Positions 61,191 to 64,000 of a stretch of DNA of 64,000 nucleotides are shown in pieces. The position numbers and the translations under genes were made by a program. The stretch spans positions 62,001-126,000 of the forward strand of contig JACPYS010000011.1 of NCBI GenBank assembly GCA_016195915.1. Direction: 5' to 3'. Every line of letters starts with the position of its first letter. The stretch's first letter is position 1. Below the pieces are notes generated by a model. It searched no databases. It had not been told where the DNA came from and saw only the letters and a program-made list of their open reading frames with translations. Source of the stretch: Betaproteobacteria bacterium. Lineage in GTDB: Bacteria; Pseudomonadota; Gammaproteobacteria; Burkholderiales; SG8-39.

Positions 61191-61267
61191 CTGCCCGTAG
61201 CTCAACCGGATAGAGCACCAGCCTTCTAAGCTGGGGGTTGTGGGTTCGAGTCCCGCCGGGCAGGCCA
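61191..61267 (+). tRNA. tRNA-Arg (TCT)
   Basis: Acceptor CTGCCCG/CGGGCAG, anticodon stem CCAGC/GCTGG around CTTCTAA (anticodon TCT), T-arm GTGGGTTCGAGTCCCGC, discriminator G, encoded CCA. It begins 18 bp after tRNA-Pro. It reads the rare AGA/AGG codons. Confidence 0.95.
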
Positions 61268-61285
61268 GCGATTTGTGCAGCAATG

Positions 61286-61360
61286 GTGGCGGTAGCTCAA
61301 CGGTAGAGTCCTGGATTGTGATTCCAGTTGTTGCGGGTTCGAATCCCGTCCGCCACCCCA
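61286..61360 (+). tRNA. tRNA-His (GTG)
   Basis: Acceptor GTGGCGG/CCGCCAC, anticodon stem CTGGA/TCCAG around TTGTGAT (anticodon GTG), T-arm GCGGGTTCGAATCCCGT, discriminator C and encoded CCA. A G at 61285 can supply the extra 5' G(-1) required by HisRS. It is 18 bp after tRNA-Arg. Confidence 0.95.
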
Positions 61361-61379
61361 GTCCCCCCGGAGCCCGTAT

Positions 61380-61989
61380 TCATCCGGCGAGCCCTTTGCG
61401 CTCCAGCATGAATACCGATCCGGCCCCGGCGCTCGTTTCGAGCCAGACGAACGGCAGGCGCGGAAAAGCCTTTTCGAGCGTGCGCCGGTTGTGACCGATT
61501 TCGCACACCAGCACGCCTTCCGGCGCAAGGCGGTGCTTCGACTCGGCGAGGATGCGCCGTACCAGCGCGAGACCGTCGGCACCGCCGGCGAGCGCGAGCC
61601 GCGGTTCGTGGCGGTACTCGCGGGGCAGCGCGCGCATTGCCGCGGCTGTCACGCATGGAGGGCTGCAATGACCGGGGAACGATGACACGCCGGTCGACGT
61701 AAAAAGAGAAATCGCCGAGCCACGCCCGGTGCGTGAGATAGGGTGCGGGAATGCGTTCATTCACCCGCCTGGTCACCAAGGCCTCGAAGCGCTTGCGCTG
61801 CCTTGCCGTCGGCCGCAGCGACGCATGCAGCGAAAGCTCCCCGGGTGCAAGCGCAAGTGCGTGGGCTAGCAGGAAGGCGGCCTCGTCACGCGGGTTCTGG
61901 GTACCGTGCCCAAACGACAGACGGGCACGCTTCATTCGCCGTACCGCGCTCCGATGGAGTTCGGCGACGGTAGCGGGCGCGATCGGCAT
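61380..61989 (-). pseudogene. prmB: Broken prmB (L3 glutamine methyltransferase) with internal deletion and frameshift
   Basis: The N-terminal part (ATG at 61989) matches PrmB: LSFGHGTQNPRDEAAFLLAH, then WLGDFSFYVDRRVIVPRSL. Directly after, near 61660, the sequence jumps in a different frame to the family's C-terminal part: TAAAMRALPREYRHEP, LALAGGADGLALVRRIL and the end region FVWLETSAGAGSVFML. The SAM-binding loop (GxGxG) and about 70-80 codons are missing. At the join the expected NPPY reads SPPC. Normal PrmB is about 300 aa. The product cannot bind SAM, so Gln methylation of ribosomal protein L3 should be lost unless the sequence is misassembled. Confidence 0.78.
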
Positions 61990-61998
61990 GCCGGGGCG

Positions 61999-63141
<1,143 letters not shown>

Positions 63142-64000
63142 TCAGCCCGCCATGTCGATCTTGAAGTCGCTGAACGAAGCACCGCCCGCGGGAGGCGGCG
63201 GCGGGGCCGACGCCTTGTCTTCCTTCTTCGGCTCCGCTTTGGCGGGCGCGGCCGCACCCGGTGCAGCGTTAGAAATATCTCCTGCCGTCGCCTGATTGAT
63301 GAGCCACAGCATGTTGGTTGCCGAATCGGCGTTCGCCATCGCCTCCTCCTGGCTGATCTTTCCTTCGCTGAAGAGTTTGAACAGCGACTGTTCGAAGGTC
63401 TGCGAGCCCGGCGACATGCTTTTCTCCAGCGCCTCCTTGATTTCGTTGATCTCGCCCTTCTCGATCAATTCCTGGATGTGGCGGGTATTGAGCAACACCT
63501 CCACCGACGCCACCCGGCCGCCGCTCTTGGTTTTTACGAGGCGCTGCGAAACCACCGCCTGCAACGCAGCGGACAAGTCGAGCAACAGGCTCGGGCGGTT
63601 CTCCAGCGGGTAGAAGTTGATGATGCGGTTCATCGCGTGGTAGCTGTTGTTGGCGTGCAGCGTGGCCAGGCAAAGGTGGCCCGATTGCGCATACGCGAGG
63701 GACATGCCCATGGTGCTCTTGTCGCGGATTTCCCCGATCAGGATGCAATCCGGTGCCTGGCGCAGTGCGTTTTTCAGCGCCACCTCGAAAGCCTTGGTGT
63801 CGGTGCCCACCTCGCGCTGATTGACGATCGATTTCTTGTTCTGGAAGATGAATTCGACCGGATCCTCGAGCGTCAGAATATGGCCCGAGCGGCGCTCATT
63901 GCGAAAATCGAGCATGGCCGAAAGCGTGGTCGACTTGCCCGAGCCGGTCGCCCCGACCATCAGGATCAGTCCCCGCTTCTGCATGATCACTTCCTTGAGG
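63142..64000 (-). CDS. pilU: PilT/PilU-type twitching motility ATPase, C-terminal part
   Basis: The gene runs off the right edge, leaving about 286 codons. Walker A is GATGSGKST; the Asp box, Walker B (CILIGEIRDKSTM) and His box (ATLHANNSYHAMNRI) are present, all typical of the type IV pilus retraction ATPase family. PilU, rather than PilT, is suggested by the Ala/Pro/Lys-rich extension (residues from about 230) ending FSDFKIDMAG. It powers pilus retraction at the inner membrane. Confidence 0.9.
   Translation of the reverse strand, partial: LKEVIMQKRGLILMVGATGSGKSTTLSAMLDFRNERRSGHILTLEDPVEFIFQNKKSIVNQREVGTDTKAFEVALKNALRQAPDCILIGEIRDKSTMGMSLAYAQSGHLCLATLHANNSYHAMNRIINFYPLENRPSLLLDLSAALQAVVSQRLVKTKSGGRVASVEVLLNTRHIQELIEKGEINEIKEALEKSMSPGSQTFEQSLFKLFSEGKISQEEAMANADSATNMLWLINQATAGDISNAAPGAAAPAKAEPKKEDKASAPPPPPAGGASFSDFKIDMAG

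Overview
The window is high-GC, densely coded DNA from a betaproteobacterium (Burkholderiales/Rhodocyclales-like). The evidence is the housekeeping order scpA-scpB-rluB-rimP-nusA-infB-rbfA-truB-rpsO-pnp, a dksA with a tRNA-Pro/Arg/His cluster, the dapE-pilU neighbourhood and many Liv-type ABC transporters. No CRISPR array, rRNA, transposase or phage gene was seen.

Region 1 (1-2.6 kb): a partial crotonase-fold gene, a small membrane protein built from a duplicated hairpin, and an MFS transporter. Region 2 (2.66-23.9 kb) is one long minus-strand run. It opens with an orphan YgiT-like gene and a Liv ABC transporter whose two permeases are fused, followed by hydantoinase/oxoprolinase A, a PaaA-like diiron protein, two enoyl-CoA hydratases, a Rieske ferredoxin, a TetR regulator, two tandem QueG-like iron-sulfur proteins, a second PaaA-like diiron protein, a PaaK-like CoA ligase and a 63-aa protein. 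It closes with a second Liv ABC transporter and hydantoinase B. Most junctions are overlaps or gaps under 70 bp. I read this as one catabolic island that imports an acid, activates it with CoA, oxidises it with a diiron enzyme and processes it through crotonases. The island lacks the usual PaaB/C/D/E partners, so its chemistry is not the textbook phenylacetate pathway.

Region 3 (24.0-28.5 kb) is a scrambled type I restriction locus. It has a helicase-less HsdR (nuclease domain joined to the C-terminal domain), an AbiE toxin-antitoxin pair, a chimeric HsdR-head/HsdS-tail fragment, and an HsdM N-terminus joined to the C-terminus of an AlbA_2-type ATP-binding protein. A 23-bp direct repeat with one mismatch bounds the AbiE segment. 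Region 4 (28.6-35.1 kb) is a compact operon for oxidation and reduction of an N-heterocycle: FAD subunit, fused [2Fe-2S]/molybdopterin hydroxylase, 6-hydroxynicotinate-reductase-like protein and a UPF0280 protein.

Region 5 (35.2-49.7 kb) mixes a Ser/Thr kinase with a cyclic-nucleotide-type domain, a DUF349 protein, a 1156-aa flavin/Fe-S oxidoreductase, an SDR, a DUF433/DUF5615 toxin-antitoxin pair, a gamma-carbonic anhydrase, an alpha/beta hydrolase, a PHP phosphatase, a Sua5/YciO protein, a site-2 protease and TrpS. Region 6 (49.7-64 kb) is core information processing (ScpAB, RluB, RimP-NusA-IF2-RbfA-TruB, S15, PNPase), DksA, three tRNAs, a broken prmB, dapE with no standard start codon, and the C-terminal part of PilU.

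Starts were moved from the longest ORF to the codon supported by a ribosome site, family alignment or overlap with the upstream stop. All family assignments come from reading motifs, without database searches.
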